DNA of 64,000 bases from Nocardia africana NBRC 100379 (GCF_001612635.1 NZ_BDAV01000008.1:1-64000), one strand, 5' to 3'. Shown: positions 26,622-36,217, counted from the first letter of the stretch. Notes: generated by a model not told the origin, from the sequence alone. Made by a program: numbers and translations.

Positions 26622-27086
26622 TCAGCGCCCCTCGGCGGTGTCGTTGCGCCGAACGTCGTTTCTCGGAACGTCGCTTCGGGGAGCATCGGCTCCGGACGTC
26701 CGGCCGGGCTCGGCTTCCTTCCCCGGCTCGCGGGTTCGCGCATCCGGATCGACCTTGTCGGCACGGCGGAACTCCTGGGTGAGTTCGTCGCGCGACGTCG
26801 CGGCCTCGTTGTGGTGCGCGGCCGCTTGTTCCTTCAGACCCGCCGCCTGCGCCGCCTTGATATCGGCCTCGGCGGACGCTGCCCGGGCTTTGGCCGCGGT
26901 TTCGTCGGCGAGCGCCTGGCGCCGGCCGACCTCGTGGGAACGCTCGGTCGCCTTGTCGCGAATCTCCGCGGCTTCGGCGCGACGGTGTTCCTTCCGCTGG
27001 GCCACGGCCACCCGGGCCAGCGCGGCGATGACCAGGATCGCCACAACCACGACAACAACGATCACGACGATCGTGGTGGTACTCAT
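26622..27086 (-). CDS. single-pass membrane protein with Ala-rich coiled coil
   Basis: The 154-residue protein has an N-terminal Val/Ile-rich transmembrane anchor (residues about 5-27), a long charged Ala-rich helix (residues about 30-110, QRKEHRRAEAAEI onward) and a disordered tail with a short repeat (RSDVPRNDVRRND). Such helical proteins are often annotated as hypothetical or LEA-like. ATG 27086 follows GAGGAG. It is downstream of the DUF6131 gene and probably co-transcribed. Function unknown. Confidence 0.72.
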   Translation of the reverse strand: MSTTTIVVIVVVVVVAILVIAALARVAVAQRKEHRRAEAAEIRDKATERSHEVGRRQALADETAAKARAASAEADIKAAQAAGLKEQAAAHHNEAATSRDELTQEFRRADKVDPDARTREPGKEAEPGRTSGADAPRSDVPRNDVRRNDTAEGR

Positions 27087-27143
27087 CTCGACTCCTCGAA
27101 CTCGCTCGGGCGTTCCGGGGTTCGGCCGGCATCGGTACCGGCG

Positions 27144-27299
27144 TCAGTAGTAGTGGCGTCGACCGCCGACGGCACGACCCATCGACCCCATGGCCAGCAG
27201 CACCAGACCGATGACGAGGACCACGATTCCGATAATCCAGATGATGTGGATCTTCAGCAGAAAACCGACGACGAGGAGAATGATTCCGAGAATGATCAT
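27144..27299 (-). CDS. DUF6131-like small membrane protein
   Basis: The 51-residue protein consists of two hydrophobic helices (MIILGIILLVVGFLLKI and IIWIIGIVVLVIGLVLLAMG) and ends GRAVGGRRHYY, a tail typical of the DUF6131 family. ATG 27299 with GAAUCAUUCUCGG-like coding follows directly. It is probably an inner-membrane protein; no function is established. It is 57 bp upstream of the coiled-coil membrane protein gene. Confidence 0.75.
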   Translation of the reverse strand: MIILGIILLVVGFLLKIHIIWIIGIVVLVIGLVLLAMGSMGRAVGGRRHYY

Positions 27300-27626
27300 G
27301 GTCGATACCTGATTCGGCGAATGAAGCGACGGGCCTGTACCGGGCACTTCGACGGTCTGCAAAGCTACCCACCGGCTACACGCTGTAAAACTTACTCAAC
27401 CACCGCGAACCCACCCTGTCAACGGTGATCAGCTCCTGCCCGCAACCCGGCTCTGCGGGCGGCCGCCTGTGGTCGGCGATGCGGATGCCCGGCACAGCGC
27501 GCGTCCCGGTCATCGGGAACCGTCACGCCGGGAGCGCCGGTCAGCGGGACGACATCTGCTCGAGAACCCCGCGCGTTCCTAGCGTCGAAGGCGGAGAAAC
27601 AGGTCTCCGGCGAAAGGTATCCGACT
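27300..27626. other. 327-bp intergenic region, promoters only
   Basis: This region separates the divergent DUF6131 gene and the flavin monooxygenase. It includes a locally AT-richer stretch around 27355-27405 (CTGTAAAACTTACTC) that is a plausible promoter area for the small membrane genes. No convincing ORF, RNA or repeat was seen. Confidence 0.5.
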
Positions 27627-29273
27627 GTGACCCCCGAGACGACATCGTCCACTGGGAATATCCGTACCGGCGTCGATGTGGTGATCGTCGGCGCAGGCAT
27701 CGCAGGGCTCTACGCGATCCACCGGCTGCGCGGCCAAGGGCTGCGCGTCCAGGCGTTCGAGGCGGGCGACGGCGTGGGCGGCGTGTGGTATTGGAACCGC
27801 TACCCGGGCGCGCGCTGCGACGTCGAGAGCGTCGACTACTCGTACTCGTTCGACGACGCCCTGCAGCAGGAATGGAACTGGAGCGAGAAGTACGCCACCC
27901 AGCCCGAGATCCTGTCCTATCTCGAACACGTCGCCGACCGCTACGATCTGCGCCGCGATATCCAATTCGGCACGCGGGTAACCGATGTCGTGCTCGACGA
28001 GACCACGCTGCACTGGCGGGTCCGCGTCGACAACGGCGCCGAGGTGACGGCGCGGTTCGTCGTACTGGCCACGGGTCCGCTGTCGAACGCCAACACCCCG
28101 GCCATCGACGGCCTGCCGACCTTCGCCGGCCGGATGTTGCACACCTCCAACTGGCCCGCCGGCGGTGTCGACCTCACCGGGCAACGCGTCGGCGTCATCG
28201 GCACCGGATCCTCTGGCATCCAAGCCATTCCGCACCTCGCCGAGCAGGCGGAGCGGTTGTACGTCTTCCAGCGCACGCCCAATTACAGTGTGCCCGCGGG
28301 CAATACGCCACTGGACGAGCAGACGCGCCGCGAGCAGAAGGCCGGGTACGCGGAGCGGCGGCGACTGTCGATGGCCAGCGGCGGCGGCTCACCGCACCGC
28401 CCCCATCCGAAGAACACCCTCGAGGTCTCCGACGAGGAGCGCCGCGACGCCTACGAAAAGCGGTGGCAGCTGGGCGGTGTGCTGTTCAGCAAGACGTTCC
28501 CGGATCAGATGGTCACCGCCGAGGCGAACGAGCCGGCGCGCCTGTTCTGGGAGGAGAAGGTGCGCGCGGTGATCGACGACCCGCGCGTCGCCGACCTGCT
28601 GATCCCGCGCGACCATCCGATCGGCGCCAAACGGATCTGCACCGACACGAACTACTACCAGACCTTCAACCGCGACAACGTCGAACTGGTGGACCTGCGC
28701 ACGACACCGATCCAGCGGATCGACGCCGCGGGCGTGCACACCACCGACGCGCACTACCCGCTCGACACCCTGGTACTGGCCACCGGATTCGACGCGATGA
28801 CCGGATCGGTCGCGAAGATGAATATCGTCGGCCGCGGTGGCGAAACCCTGAACGAGGCGTGGCGCGAGGGGCCGAAAACCTATCTCGGCCTGGGCATCAG
28901 CGGCTTCCCGAATCTGTTCAACCTCACCGGGCCGGGTAGTCCCTCGGTACTGGCCAATATGGTCCTGCATTCGGAACTGCACGTCGACTGGGTGGCCGAT
29001 GCCATCGACTTCCTCGACCGCCGCGGCGCCGCCGCCCTGGAGGCGCGGCCCGACGCGGTTTCGGCCTGGGTGGCCGAATGCGCCGAGCGGGCCGCGAAAA
29101 CTCTGATGCCGCAAGCCAATTCGTGGTACCTCGGCGCGAACGTCCCGGGTAAGCCGCGGGTGTTCATGCCCTTCGTCGGCGGGTTCGGCGTCTACGGCGA
29201 GATCATCGCCGAGGTGGCCGCGGCCGATTACAAGGGCTTCGACGTCCTCGACACCCCTTCGGATCCGACGTAA
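27627..29273 (+). CDS. Baeyer-Villiger-type flavin monooxygenase
   Basis: The 548-residue enzyme has the FAD motif GAGIAGLYAIHRL, the NADPH motif GTGSSGIQAIPHLAEQ, and between them the Baeyer-Villiger fingerprint FAGRMLHTSNWP at residues 166-177 (FxGxxxHxxxWP). Length is normal for a class B cyclohexanone/steroid-type monooxygenase. It should insert oxygen next to a ketone, giving an ester or lactone. It starts at GTG 27627 and stands alone. Its stop codon lies inside the first unit of a tandem repeat. Confidence 0.92.
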   Translation: MTPETTSSTGNIRTGVDVVIVGAGIAGLYAIHRLRGQGLRVQAFEAGDGVGGVWYWNRYPGARCDVESVDYSYSFDDALQQEWNWSEKYATQPEILSYLEHVADRYDLRRDIQFGTRVTDVVLDETTLHWRVRVDNGAEVTARFVVLATGPLSNANTPAIDGLPTFAGRMLHTSNWPAGGVDLTGQRVGVIGTGSSGIQAIPHLAEQAERLYVFQRTPNYSVPAGNTPLDEQTRREQKAGYAERRRLSMASGGGSPHRPHPKNTLEVSDEERRDAYEKRWQLGGVLFSKTFPDQMVTAEANEPARLFWEEKVRAVIDDPRVADLLIPRDHPIGAKRICTDTNYYQTFNRDNVELVDLRTTPIQRIDAAGVHTTDAHYPLDTLVLATGFDAMTGSVAKMNIVGRGGETLNEAWREGPKTYLGLGISGFPNLFNLTGPGSPSVLANMVLHSELHVDWVADAIDFLDRRGAAALEARPDAVSAWVAECAERAAKTLMPQANSWYLGANVPGKPRVFMPFVGGFGVYGEIIAEVAAADYKGFDVLDTPSDPT

Positions 29274-29327
29274 TCCGACTCCGACGCAATCCGACTCCGA
29301 CGCAATCCGACTCCGACGTAATCCGAC
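29264..29327. repeat. four tandem 16-bp repeats spanning a stop codon
   Basis: Four head-to-tail copies of TCCGACGYAATCCGAC occupy 29264-29279, 29280-29295, 29296-29311 and 29312-29327. Copies 1 and 4 have T, copies 2 and 3 have C at the variable base. The monooxygenase stop TAA (29271-29273) is inside copy 1. Sixteen is not a multiple of three, so the array does not extend the reading frame. Confidence 0.95.
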
Positions 29328-29401
29328 AAGGCCCTCCCGTCGGCCCCGCGGTTCCCGATGCGGACCGCGGGGCCGATGTCGTGACCGGGAATTCCGCGAA
29401 A

Positions 29402-30196
29402 TCACCGGGGCGCGAACAGATCCGTTTCGAGGATGCCCGGTTCCGCGCCGCTGCGGATGAACCATTCGGTGCCGAACGCCCGCGCGAACGCCGGCTCCGG
29501 CATCGCGAGGAAGAACGACTGCTCGTCGATCTGGCTCCGGTGCGCCCGCATGGCTTCCCGCTTGTGGTGCAGATAGGCCGACACGTCGACGGCGGTGGTC
29601 AGCATCGATTCCGGCTTCCCGAATTCGGCGACCTCACGGATATCGGGCGGCTCGATCCCCAGCGCCCCGGCCTGCTCGGCCATCTCCCTCATCCCCCGCA
29701 CGGCCTCGTCGCGGTTCATGGTGCTCTGGAAAACCCGTGGGGTACCGGCGAGTTCGGCGGCACGCATCCCGACGCGGTGGACCTGGATGTGGTCGGGATG
29801 ACCGTATCCGCCGTTGTCGTCGTAGACGGTGAGCACCTCGGCGTCCTCCTCGGCGAGGATCGCGGCCAGCCGCCGCGCCGCGTCCTCGACCGGAGCGGTC
29901 CAGAACGAACCGGCCGCGTCGTTGGTGGAGGTCCCCATCATTCCCGAGTCGACGTAGCCGAGGAACTCCACCCGCGCGACGCCGAGAATCTCTGCGGCGG
30001 CGTGGGTTTCGCGCACCCGCCGCTGCCACAACTGTTCGCCGTCGTCGAGGAAACCCTCCGGCACCTCCCCGTGCTCGCCGCGTGTCGCGACCACGAGAAC
30101 CACTCGGTGCCCCTGCTCGTACGCCTTGCGCATCACCCCGCCGCAGGTGATCGCCTCGTCGTCGGGATGGGCGTGGAAACTGACCAACGTTGCCAT
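29402..30196 (-). CDS. PIG-L family deacetylase (mycothiol-type MshB/Mca relative)
   Basis: The 264-residue protein begins MATLVSFHAHPDDEA, with the family zinc/catalytic motif HPDDE at residues 10-14. GGYGHPDHIQVHR supplies the third zinc His. Family members remove acetyl groups from GlcNAc-inositol (MshB) or cleave mycothiol conjugates (Mca). The sequence is somewhat shorter than those and could equally act on another amide. It lies 31 bp downstream of ilvD on the same strand. Confidence 0.85.
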   Translation of the reverse strand: MATLVSFHAHPDDEAITCGGVMRKAYEQGHRVVLVVATRGEHGEVPEGFLDDGEQLWQRRVRETHAAAEILGVARVEFLGYVDSGMMGTSTNDAAGSFWTAPVEDAARRLAAILAEEDAEVLTVYDDNGGYGHPDHIQVHRVGMRAAELAGTPRVFQSTMNRDEAVRGMREMAEQAGALGIEPPDIREVAEFGKPESMLTTAVDVSAYLHHKREAMRAHRSQIDEQSFFLAMPEPAFARAFGTEWFIRSGAEPGILETDLFAPR

Positions 30197-30227
30197 GGCG
30201 CAACGCTACGTCACGGTCGCGGATGCT

Positions 30228-31919
30228 TCAGCCGGTCACGGCCCCGTGGGCGGCGGAACTGACCAGCTTGCGGTACTTGGCCAGCACTCCCGAGGTGTAC
30301 TTCGGCGCGAGCGGCTCCCAGCCGACCTTGCGCGCGGCGAGTTCGGCCTCGTCGATCTCGACGTCGAGACTGCGGTTGGCGACGTCGAGGACGATCGGGT
30401 CACCGTCGGCGACGAAGGCGATCGGCCCGCCGTCCACGGCCTCGGGTGCGATGTGACCGACGCACAAACCGGTGGTGCCGCCGGAGAACCGGCCGTCGGT
30501 GAGCAGCAGGACGTCCTTGCCCAGGCCGGCGCCCTTGATCGCGCCGGTGATGGCGAGCATCTCACGCATACCGGGCCCGCCCTTGGGGCCTTCGTAGCGG
30601 ATGACGACCACATCGCCCGCGCCGATGGTGCCGTTCTCGAGCGCGTCCATCGCGGCCCGCTCACCGTCGAAAACCCGTGCGGTGCCGCGGAAGACGTCGG
30701 AATCGAATCCGGCGCTCTTGACGACCGCGCCCTCGGGCGCGAGGGTGCCGTGCAGAATGGTCAGCCCACCCGTCTTGTGGATCGGGCGATCGAGCGGGCG
30801 GATCACGTCACCGTCGAGCCCCAGCTCGATGTGCGCCAGATTCTCGGCCATGGTCGCGCCGGTCACGGTCAGCACATCGCCGTGCAGCAGCCCCGCGTCG
30901 AGCAGGGCCTTCATCACGACCGGGATGCCGCCGACCCGGTCGACGTCGTTCATGACGTAGCGACCGAACGGCTTGAGGTCACCCAGATGCGGCACCTTGT
31001 CACCGACCCGGTTGAAGTCGGCGAGGGTCAGCTCGACTCCGGCCTCGCGGGCGATGGCCAGCAGGTGCAGCACGGCGTTGGTGGAACCACCGAGCGCCAT
31101 GACGACGGTGATGGCGTTCTCGAACGCCTCGCGCGTCAGGATGTCGCGCGCGGTGATGCCGTTGCGGAGCAATCCGACCACGGCCTCACCGGACTTCCGG
31201 GCGTACTCGTCCCGGCGCCGGTCGGGCGCGGGCGGGGCGGCCGAGCCGGGCAGGCTCATGCCCAGCGCTTCGGCGGCCGAGGCCATGGTGTTGGCGGTGT
31301 ACATACCGCCGCAGGCGCCTTCGCCCGGACAGATCGCACGCTCGATGCGGTCGACCTCCTCGCGGCTGATCAGTCCCTTCATGCAGGCGCCGACCGCCTC
31401 GAAGGCATCGATGATGGTGACGTCGCGGCCGTCGACATTGCCCGGCAGGGTGGAACCGGCGTAGAGGAACACACTCGCCAGGTCCAGGCGGGCGGCGGCC
31501 ATCAGCATGCCCGGCAGACTCTTGTCGCAGCCGGCGAGCAGGACCGAGCCGTCGAGCCGTTCGGCCATCATGACGGTCTCGACGGAATCGGCGATGATCT
31601 CGCGGCTCACCAGGGAGAAGTGCATGCCCTCGTGGCCCATCGAAATCCCGTCCGACACCGAGATCGTGCCGAATTCCAGCGGGTAGCCACCGCCGGCGTG
31701 TACACCCTCCTTGACCGCCTTCGCCAGGCGATCGAGCGACAGATTGCACGGCGTGATCTCGTTCCAGCTGGAGGCGACGCCGATCTGCGGTTTGGCCCAG
31801 TCGTCGTCGCCCATGCCGACGGCGCGGAGCATGCCGCGGGCGGCGGTCTTCTCCAGCCCGTCGGTGACGTCGCGGGAGCGAGGCTTGATGTCGTGCGACC
31901 TGTCGCGATCGTGTGCCAT
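30228..31919 (-). CDS. ilvD: dihydroxy-acid dehydratase
   Basis: The 563-residue protein is full length. Iron-sulfur cysteines appear in GCDKSLPGM and [14 protein letters not shown], and the family stretch [19 protein letters not shown] near the C terminus completes the site. It converts 2,3-dihydroxy-3-methylvalerate or isovalerate to the 2-oxo acids for isoleucine and valine synthesis, and feeds pantothenate. ATG 31919 begins [10 protein letters not shown]. Other ilv genes are not in the window. Confidence 0.96.
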   Translation of the reverse strand: MAHDRDRSHDIKPRSRDVTDGLEKTAARGMLRAVGMGDDDWAKPQIGVASSWNEITPCNLSLDRLAKAVKEGVHAGGGYPLEFGTISVSDGISMGHEGMHFSLVSREIIADSVETVMMAERLDGSVLLAGCDKSLPGMLMAAARLDLASVFLYAGSTLPGNVDGRDVTIIDAFEAVGACMKGLISREEVDRIERAICPGEGACGGMYTANTMASAAEALGMSLPGSAAPPAPDRRRDEYARKSGEAVVGLLRNGITARDILTREAFENAITVVMALGGSTNAVLHLLAIAREAGVELTLADFNRVGDKVPHLGDLKPFGRYVMNDVDRVGGIPVVMKALLDAGLLHGDVLTVTGATMAENLAHIELGLDGDVIRPLDRPIHKTGGLTILHGTLAPEGAVVKSAGFDSDVFRGTARVFDGERAAMDALENGTIGAGDVVVIRYEGPKGGPGMREMLAITGAIKGAGLGKDVLLLTDGRFSGGTTGLCVGHIAPEAVDGGPIAFVADGDPIVLDVANRSLDVEIDEAELAARKVGWEPLAPKYTSGVLAKYRKLVSSAAHGAVTG

Positions 31920-32141
31920 GCGGCAAGCCTACGACCGGCGCAAACCCCGGGCCGGTTGGCCGGCTCCCGGCGCGTGGCGCGGCGAGAGCGTTCGGCGCAC
32001 AGTCGTCCACTCAATGAACGAGCGGATCCGACGACGGTGCGGCATATCCGGCAGCGTCGTCCGATTCAGGGGAACCTCGAGAATCCTGTGTATCCGCGTG
32101 CGACGGTGGTATACCAGCCCCCGTAGACACAGGCATTTCGA

Positions 32142-32157
32142 GTGTACGGATGTACAC
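32142..32157. promoter_or_regulatory. inverted repeat upstream of the desaturase operon
   Basis: A perfect repeat GTGTAC-GGAT-GTACAC lies 17 bases before the preferred start of the reductase gene. It has the size and symmetry of a TetR-family operator. A looser pair further upstream (GTGTATCCG near 32089 and CGTAGACAC near 32122) may be a second site. Desaturase operons of mycolate bacteria are commonly under acyl-CoA-responsive TetR repressors. Confidence 0.5.
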
Positions 32158-32173
32158 GGAAGTGAGGGCTTCC

Positions 32174-33286
32174 ATGGATCTGCTGAAATGGAGTAAACGG
32201 CCTGCCGCCGATGTCAGCGCCAAGAAGCCGCGCGTCAACATCGTGCGCGGGCTGGTGGCGCGGGCCACCACGCCACTGCTTCCCGACGACTACCTCCGCC
32301 TGGTCAATCCGCTCTGGACCGCCCGCGAGCTCCGCGGCAAGGTCGTCGACGTCGTCAAGGAGACCGCCGATTCGGCCACCGTCACCATCCGTCCCGGCTG
32401 GGGTTTTCCGACCACGTACACCCCCGGTCAGTACGTCGGCATCGGCCTGCAGATCGGTGGCCGCTGGCATTGGCGTTCGTATTCGCTGACCTCGATCGGC
32501 GCGACCGGTGACAAGACCATCTCGATCACGGTGAAGGCGAATCCCAACGGGTTCCTGTCGACACATCTGGTCGACGGCGTGGAGCCGGGCACCGTGATCC
32601 GGCTGGCGGCGCCGAAGGGCGATTTCCATCTCCCGGAGCCGGTGCCGGACAAACTGCTGTTCGTCACCGCGGGCAGCGGGATCACGCCGGTGATCGCGAT
32701 GCTGCGCGCCCTCGCGACCCGTGAGCAGGCGCCCGACATCTGCCACATCCATTCGGCCCCCACCCGCGACGACGTCATCTTCCTGGACGAGATGCAGAGC
32801 CGGGCCGCGGAGACCCCCGGCTACGACCTGACTCTCCAGCTCACCCGGGAGATGGGCAATTTCGATGCCGCACGACTCGACGAATGGGTGCCCGACTGGC
32901 GCGAACGCCACTGCTGGGCGTGTGGCCCACCGGCGCTGCTCGACGAGATGGAATCGCACTACGAGGCCGGCGGACTGCGCCACCGCCTGCACACCGAGCG
33001 ATTCACCATCGCCCGCACCGACCACGGCGGTGAGGGCGGCACGGTGTACTTCGCCGCGTCCGGGAAGAAGGCGGAGATCGACGGCGCCACAACACTTCTC
33101 GAAGCAGGAGAAGAACTGGGCATCGGAATGCCCTTCGGATGCCGGATGGGCATCTGCCAAACGTGTGTCGTCCCGCTGGCGGGGGGATACGTGCGCGATC
33201 TGCGCACCGGCGCGGAACGACGCGAAGGAGAACGAATCCAGACATGCATCAGCAGCGTGTCCGGAGAATGCACCCTCGATCTGTAG
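32174..33286 (+). CDS. NAD(P)H-ferredoxin oxidoreductase partner of acyl desaturase
   Basis: The 370-residue protein fuses a ferredoxin-reductase module to a C-terminal plant-type [2Fe-2S] domain. RSYSLTS is the flavin-binding RxYS motif, TAGSGITPVIAML binds NAD(P)H, and cluster ligands are Cys323, Cys328, Cys331 and Cys358 (CRMGICQTC, then IQTC). It is the orthologue type of Rv3230c, which delivers electrons to DesA3. ATG 32174 is preferred: the in-frame ATG at 32150 lies inside the operator-like repeat. It ends 8 bp before the desaturase. Confidence 0.92.
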   Translation: MDLLKWSKRPAADVSAKKPRVNIVRGLVARATTPLLPDDYLRLVNPLWTARELRGKVVDVVKETADSATVTIRPGWGFPTTYTPGQYVGIGLQIGGRWHWRSYSLTSIGATGDKTISITVKANPNGFLSTHLVDGVEPGTVIRLAAPKGDFHLPEPVPDKLLFVTAGSGITPVIAMLRALATREQAPDICHIHSAPTRDDVIFLDEMQSRAAETPGYDLTLQLTREMGNFDAARLDEWVPDWRERHCWACGPPALLDEMESHYEAGGLRHRLHTERFTIARTDHGGEGGTVYFAASGKKAEIDGATTLLEAGEELGIGMPFGCRMGICQTCVVPLAGGYVRDLRTGAERREGERIQTCISSVSGECTLDL

Positions 33287-33294
33287 GAGCCCTT

Positions 33295-34536
33295 ATGGCC
33301 ATCACCGATATCGACGCCTACGCCCATCTGACCCCCGAGGACATCGAGGCGCTCGGCGCCGAACTCGACACCATCCGCCGCGATATCGAGGAGTCCCGCG
33401 GCGAACGGGACGCCCGCTACATTCATCGCACCATCGCCCTGCAGCGTGCCCTGGCCGCCGGCGGCCGGGTGACGCTGATGTTCAGCAACCGCAAGGTCGC
33501 GTGGCTGGCCGGCACGGCGATGCTCGCGCTGGCCAAGATCATCGAGAACATGGAGCTCGGCCACAATGTGATGCACGGGCAATGGGATTGGATGAACGAT
33601 CCGGAAATCCACTCCTCGTCGTGGGAGTGGGACACCACCTGCCCGAGCGTGCAGTGGAAGCATTCGCACAATTTCGTCCACCACAAGTACACGAATGTCG
33701 TCGGAATGGACGACGATGTCGGCTACGGAATCCTGCGGGTGACCCGGGACCAGCGGTGGGAGTGGTGGAACGTCGGAAATCCGGTGTACAACCTGATATT
33801 GGGGACCTTGTTCGAGTGGGGCGTCGCGCTGCACCACCTCGAGGTGGAGAAGATCCGCCGCAAGGACAAGACCTGGCGGCAGGCGTTCCGGGATCTGCGC
33901 ATCATCGGAACGAAGGTCGGCAAACAGGCGGCCAAGGATTATCTGATCTATCCGGCGTTGTCGGGGCGCAACTGGAAGACGACGCTGACCGCCGACGCCA
34001 CCGCCAATCTCATTCGCAACTACTGGGCCTACATGGTGATCTTCTGCGGCCACTTCCCCGACGGCGCGGAGAAATTCACCACCGAGGAAGTCGCGGAGGA
34101 GGATCAGCCGCGCTGGTATCTGCGACAGATGCTGGGGTCGGCGAACTTTCGCGCCGGGCCGGTCATGCGTTTCATGAGCGGTAACCTCAGCCATCAGATC
34201 GAGCATCACCTGTTCCCCGACCTGCCGAGCAACCGGTACGAGGAGATCGGCGTCCGGGTCCGGGAACTGTGCGACAAATACGACCTGCCGTACACGACCG
34301 GTTCGCTCGGGCACCAATACCTGCAGTCGTTCCGGACGATCGCGAAACTGGCCCTGCCCAACGCGCTGCTCACCGCGACCTCCGACGATGCTCCGGAGAC
34401 CGCCTCCGAGTTGCGGTTCGCGATCCGCGACGGCATGCGCGCGCATTTCGGTGTCGACCCCGAGACCGGCAAGCGCCGGGGGCTGCGCACGGCGCTGCGC
34501 GAACTGAAGCAGGCGCCGGTGCGGTCGGCATCCTGA
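33295..34536 (+). CDS. desA3: membrane acyl-CoA/fatty acid desaturase, DesA3 type
   Basis: The 413-residue protein carries the three His boxes of membrane di-iron desaturases: HNVMH at residues 90-94, HSHNFVHH at 123-130, and HQIEHH at 300-305. It matches DesA3, the stearoyl-CoA delta-9 desaturase making oleate for phospholipids and triacylglycerol. It depends on the reductase encoded directly upstream, with which it forms an operon. A strong hairpin terminator follows. Confidence 0.93.
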   Translation: MAITDIDAYAHLTPEDIEALGAELDTIRRDIEESRGERDARYIHRTIALQRALAAGGRVTLMFSNRKVAWLAGTAMLALAKIIENMELGHNVMHGQWDWMNDPEIHSSSWEWDTTCPSVQWKHSHNFVHHKYTNVVGMDDDVGYGILRVTRDQRWEWWNVGNPVYNLILGTLFEWGVALHHLEVEKIRRKDKTWRQAFRDLRIIGTKVGKQAAKDYLIYPALSGRNWKTTLTADATANLIRNYWAYMVIFCGHFPDGAEKFTTEEVAEEDQPRWYLRQMLGSANFRAGPVMRFMSGNLSHQIEHHLFPDLPSNRYEEIGVRVRELCDKYDLPYTTGSLGHQYLQSFRTIAKLALPNALLTATSDDAPETASELRFAIRDGMRAHFGVDPETGKRRGLRTALRELKQAPVRSAS

Positions 34537-34566
34537 ACGCGCGGTGAGGACAACTCCTATCGAAGG

Positions 34567-34604
34567 CCGGACCGCCGCCGGGACGAGGCCCGGCAGCGGT
34601 CCGG
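34567..34604. terminator. bidirectional terminator hairpin
   Basis: CCGGACCGC (34567-34575) pairs with GCGGTCCGG (34596-34604), and inner GCCGGG pairs with CCCGGC after one mismatched base on each side, giving a 15-bp two-part stem. It lies between the convergent desaturase and RibD-like genes. Confidence 0.78.
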
Positions 34605-34617
34605 TGTTCGATGCCGG

Positions 34618-35193
34618 TCAGCCGACGTCGTAGACGCAACTCAGCCGGCCGTCGGGCAGTTGCTCGAATTTCCGCAATTCGAGCGGATGGCGAGCACTCG
34701 CGGCCGCGAACAGGGCCGGGCCTTTTCCCGCGATGAGCGGGTAGACGATCAGGCGAATCTCGTCCACCAGGCCCGCGTCCAGGGCGGCGGCGGTGAGGGC
34801 GGCGCCGCCCATGAGGTAGATGTCTCGTCCGGGTTGCGTCTTCAGGGCCGCGACCTCGTCGAGGCCGCGCAGGAATCGCGTAGTCGGCCACGCGGCCGCA
34901 CTCCGCGTCGTCGAGACGACGTAATGCGGTGTGCGGCGGGCGAATTCGACCCATTCGAGCTCGCCCGGGGTCGGCGTCGCACCGGTCTGGGGCAGGGGCT
35001 CGTCCGGGTGGTCGCCGATCGCCGTCCAGTACGGCTCATAGCCGTCGTACATCCGGCCGCCGAGCACACAGGCGTCGATCTGCGGGCTCAGGCCGTAATC
35101 ATCGGACCAGCCGTGCACCCAGTCCGCATATCCCTGCGCCCCTTCGTATTTCCCGTCCACCGAGATCTTCATCGCGGCGATGAGCTTGCGCAT
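34618..35193 (-). CDS. RibD C-terminal/dihydrofolate-reductase-like protein
   Basis: The 191-residue protein is of the small stand-alone DHFR-like family: MRKLIAAMKISVDGKYEG at the N terminus, GGRMYDGYEPYW in the middle, IYLMGGAALTAAALDAGLVDEIRLIVYPLIAGKGPALF in the NADPH-binding half (GGAALT motif). Such proteins reduce unknown pterin- or pyrimidine-like compounds. They are often encoded beside ECF sigma factors, as here, at the distal end of the sigma-led minus-strand cluster. Confidence 0.85.
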   Translation of the reverse strand: MRKLIAAMKISVDGKYEGAQGYADWVHGWSDDYGLSPQIDACVLGGRMYDGYEPYWTAIGDHPDEPLPQTGATPTPGELEWVEFARRTPHYVVSTTRSAAAWPTTRFLRGLDEVAALKTQPGRDIYLMGGAALTAAALDAGLVDEIRLIVYPLIAGKGPALFAAASARHPLELRKFEQLPDGRLSCVYDVG

Positions 35194-35243
35194 GCTGCTT
35201 CTTCTTTCGTTCGGTCGAGGTGTGGGGACATCCGCCGGTGGGA

Positions 35244-35978
35244 TCACGGCAGCGCCGTCAGCCCCTCGGCGGTGAGCCGATAGGCCGCCGCGGGGTCGCC
35301 GCTGCCGGCGAGTTCGAGCAGGGCCGCGCCGGCGATCTCGGGAGTCAGCGGCGCACCCAGGCGATCGAGGTACTCCTGCGCGCTCCGGCCGGAGCGGGCC
35401 GCGTAGGCGCGCACCGCGGGCAGGCCGAGGCTCGTGGCCGGAGTGAGCTGCGGCAGGACCGCCGTGAACGTGAGGTCCGCGCCGGCGCGCCGGGCCTCGT
35501 CCTGGGCGTAGCCGGTGATGAACCGCTGTGTCGCCTTGGCGCCGGCGTACCCGCCGCTGAGCGGCGAACCGTTGACGGCGGCGCCGCTGCTGACGACGAT
35601 CACGCGGCCTCCGGGCGGCAGCGGAGTCAGCAGCGCTTCGCGCAACCAGTGAAAGGCGATGCGCACGTCGGTATTCCAGTTCGCCGAGAACGTCTCCCAG
35701 GTGTGGTGGTGCAGCGGCCGCATGAGCGGGGCGGCGCCCGCCACGAGGATCAGGGTCTCCGGGCGGTGGCGGTCGAGCAGCGCTCCCGGCACGGCCGGAT
35801 CGGACGCGTCGGCGACCTCGATGTCGATGCCGGGAGTCTCGCCGGCCAGTTCCCGCAGCGCGGACTCCGTGCGCGCCACCGCCACGACCGCCGCACCGGC
35901 GCGCGCGAACGCGACGGCGATGCCCCGGCCCAGGCCACGGCTGCCACCGACGACCATCGTGCGGCGGGACGCGGTCAC
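35244..35978 (-). CDS. short-chain dehydrogenase/reductase
   Basis: The 244-residue SDR has the cofactor motif GGSRGLGRGIAVAFARAG and the active site with Ser in VVSSGAA and YxxxK as YAGAK. The N-terminal glycine motif TGxxxGxG is varied to GGSRGLG. The start is GTG 35978, overlapping the end of the upstream fragment (GTGA). The substrate is unknown. It belongs to the sigma-factor cluster. Confidence 0.85.
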   Translation of the reverse strand: MTASRRTMVVGGSRGLGRGIAVAFARAGAAVVAVARTESALRELAGETPGIDIEVADASDPAVPGALLDRHRPETLILVAGAAPLMRPLHHHTWETFSANWNTDVRIAFHWLREALLTPLPPGGRVIVVSSGAAVNGSPLSGGYAGAKATQRFITGYAQDEARRAGADLTFTAVLPQLTPATSLGLPAVRAYAARSGRSAQEYLDRLGAPLTPEIAGAALLELAGSGDPAAAYRLTAEGLTALP

Positions 35979-36154
35979 GACGCCACCGCCACGGCCTGTA
36001 CGGAGGCGGCGTTCGCTCGCTCCAGGCTCTTGACGACACCGTCGTCCCACCCGGCCGCGATCGATGCGGACATCGGGTCGGGGAAGATCTCTTCGCGGCC
36101 GTCCGCGAGACCGGACAGAATGGCGCGGGCGGCCAGAGTGGTGGGGACAGACAT
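35975..36154 (-). pseudogene. SDR C-terminal fragment
   Basis: A 59-codon frame begins MSVPTTLAARAILSGLADG and continues REEIFPDPMSASIAAGWDDG and VKSLER. This is the usual tail of a short-chain dehydrogenase (the REEIxPDP region near the C terminus). No Rossmann fold or YxxxK precedes it. It is therefore best read as the remnant of a second SDR whose first 200 codons were deleted, although it retains a start and could be expressed. It overlaps the intact SDR gene by 4 bp. Confidence 0.65.
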
Positions 36155-36217
36155 GATGGTGCTCCTACTCGGTGTATTCGATGTGTCCACCTGTGTGACG
36201 CACGCCGGCCCGATCCG

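Noticed and set aside
29264..29327. Tandem repeats as a CRISPR array
   Set aside because: Units are 16 bp and directly adjacent with no spacers.
30126..32126. 666-codon plus-strand open frame antisense to ilvD
   Set aside because: IlvD iron-sulfur motifs are on the minus strand; the plus frame has shadow composition.
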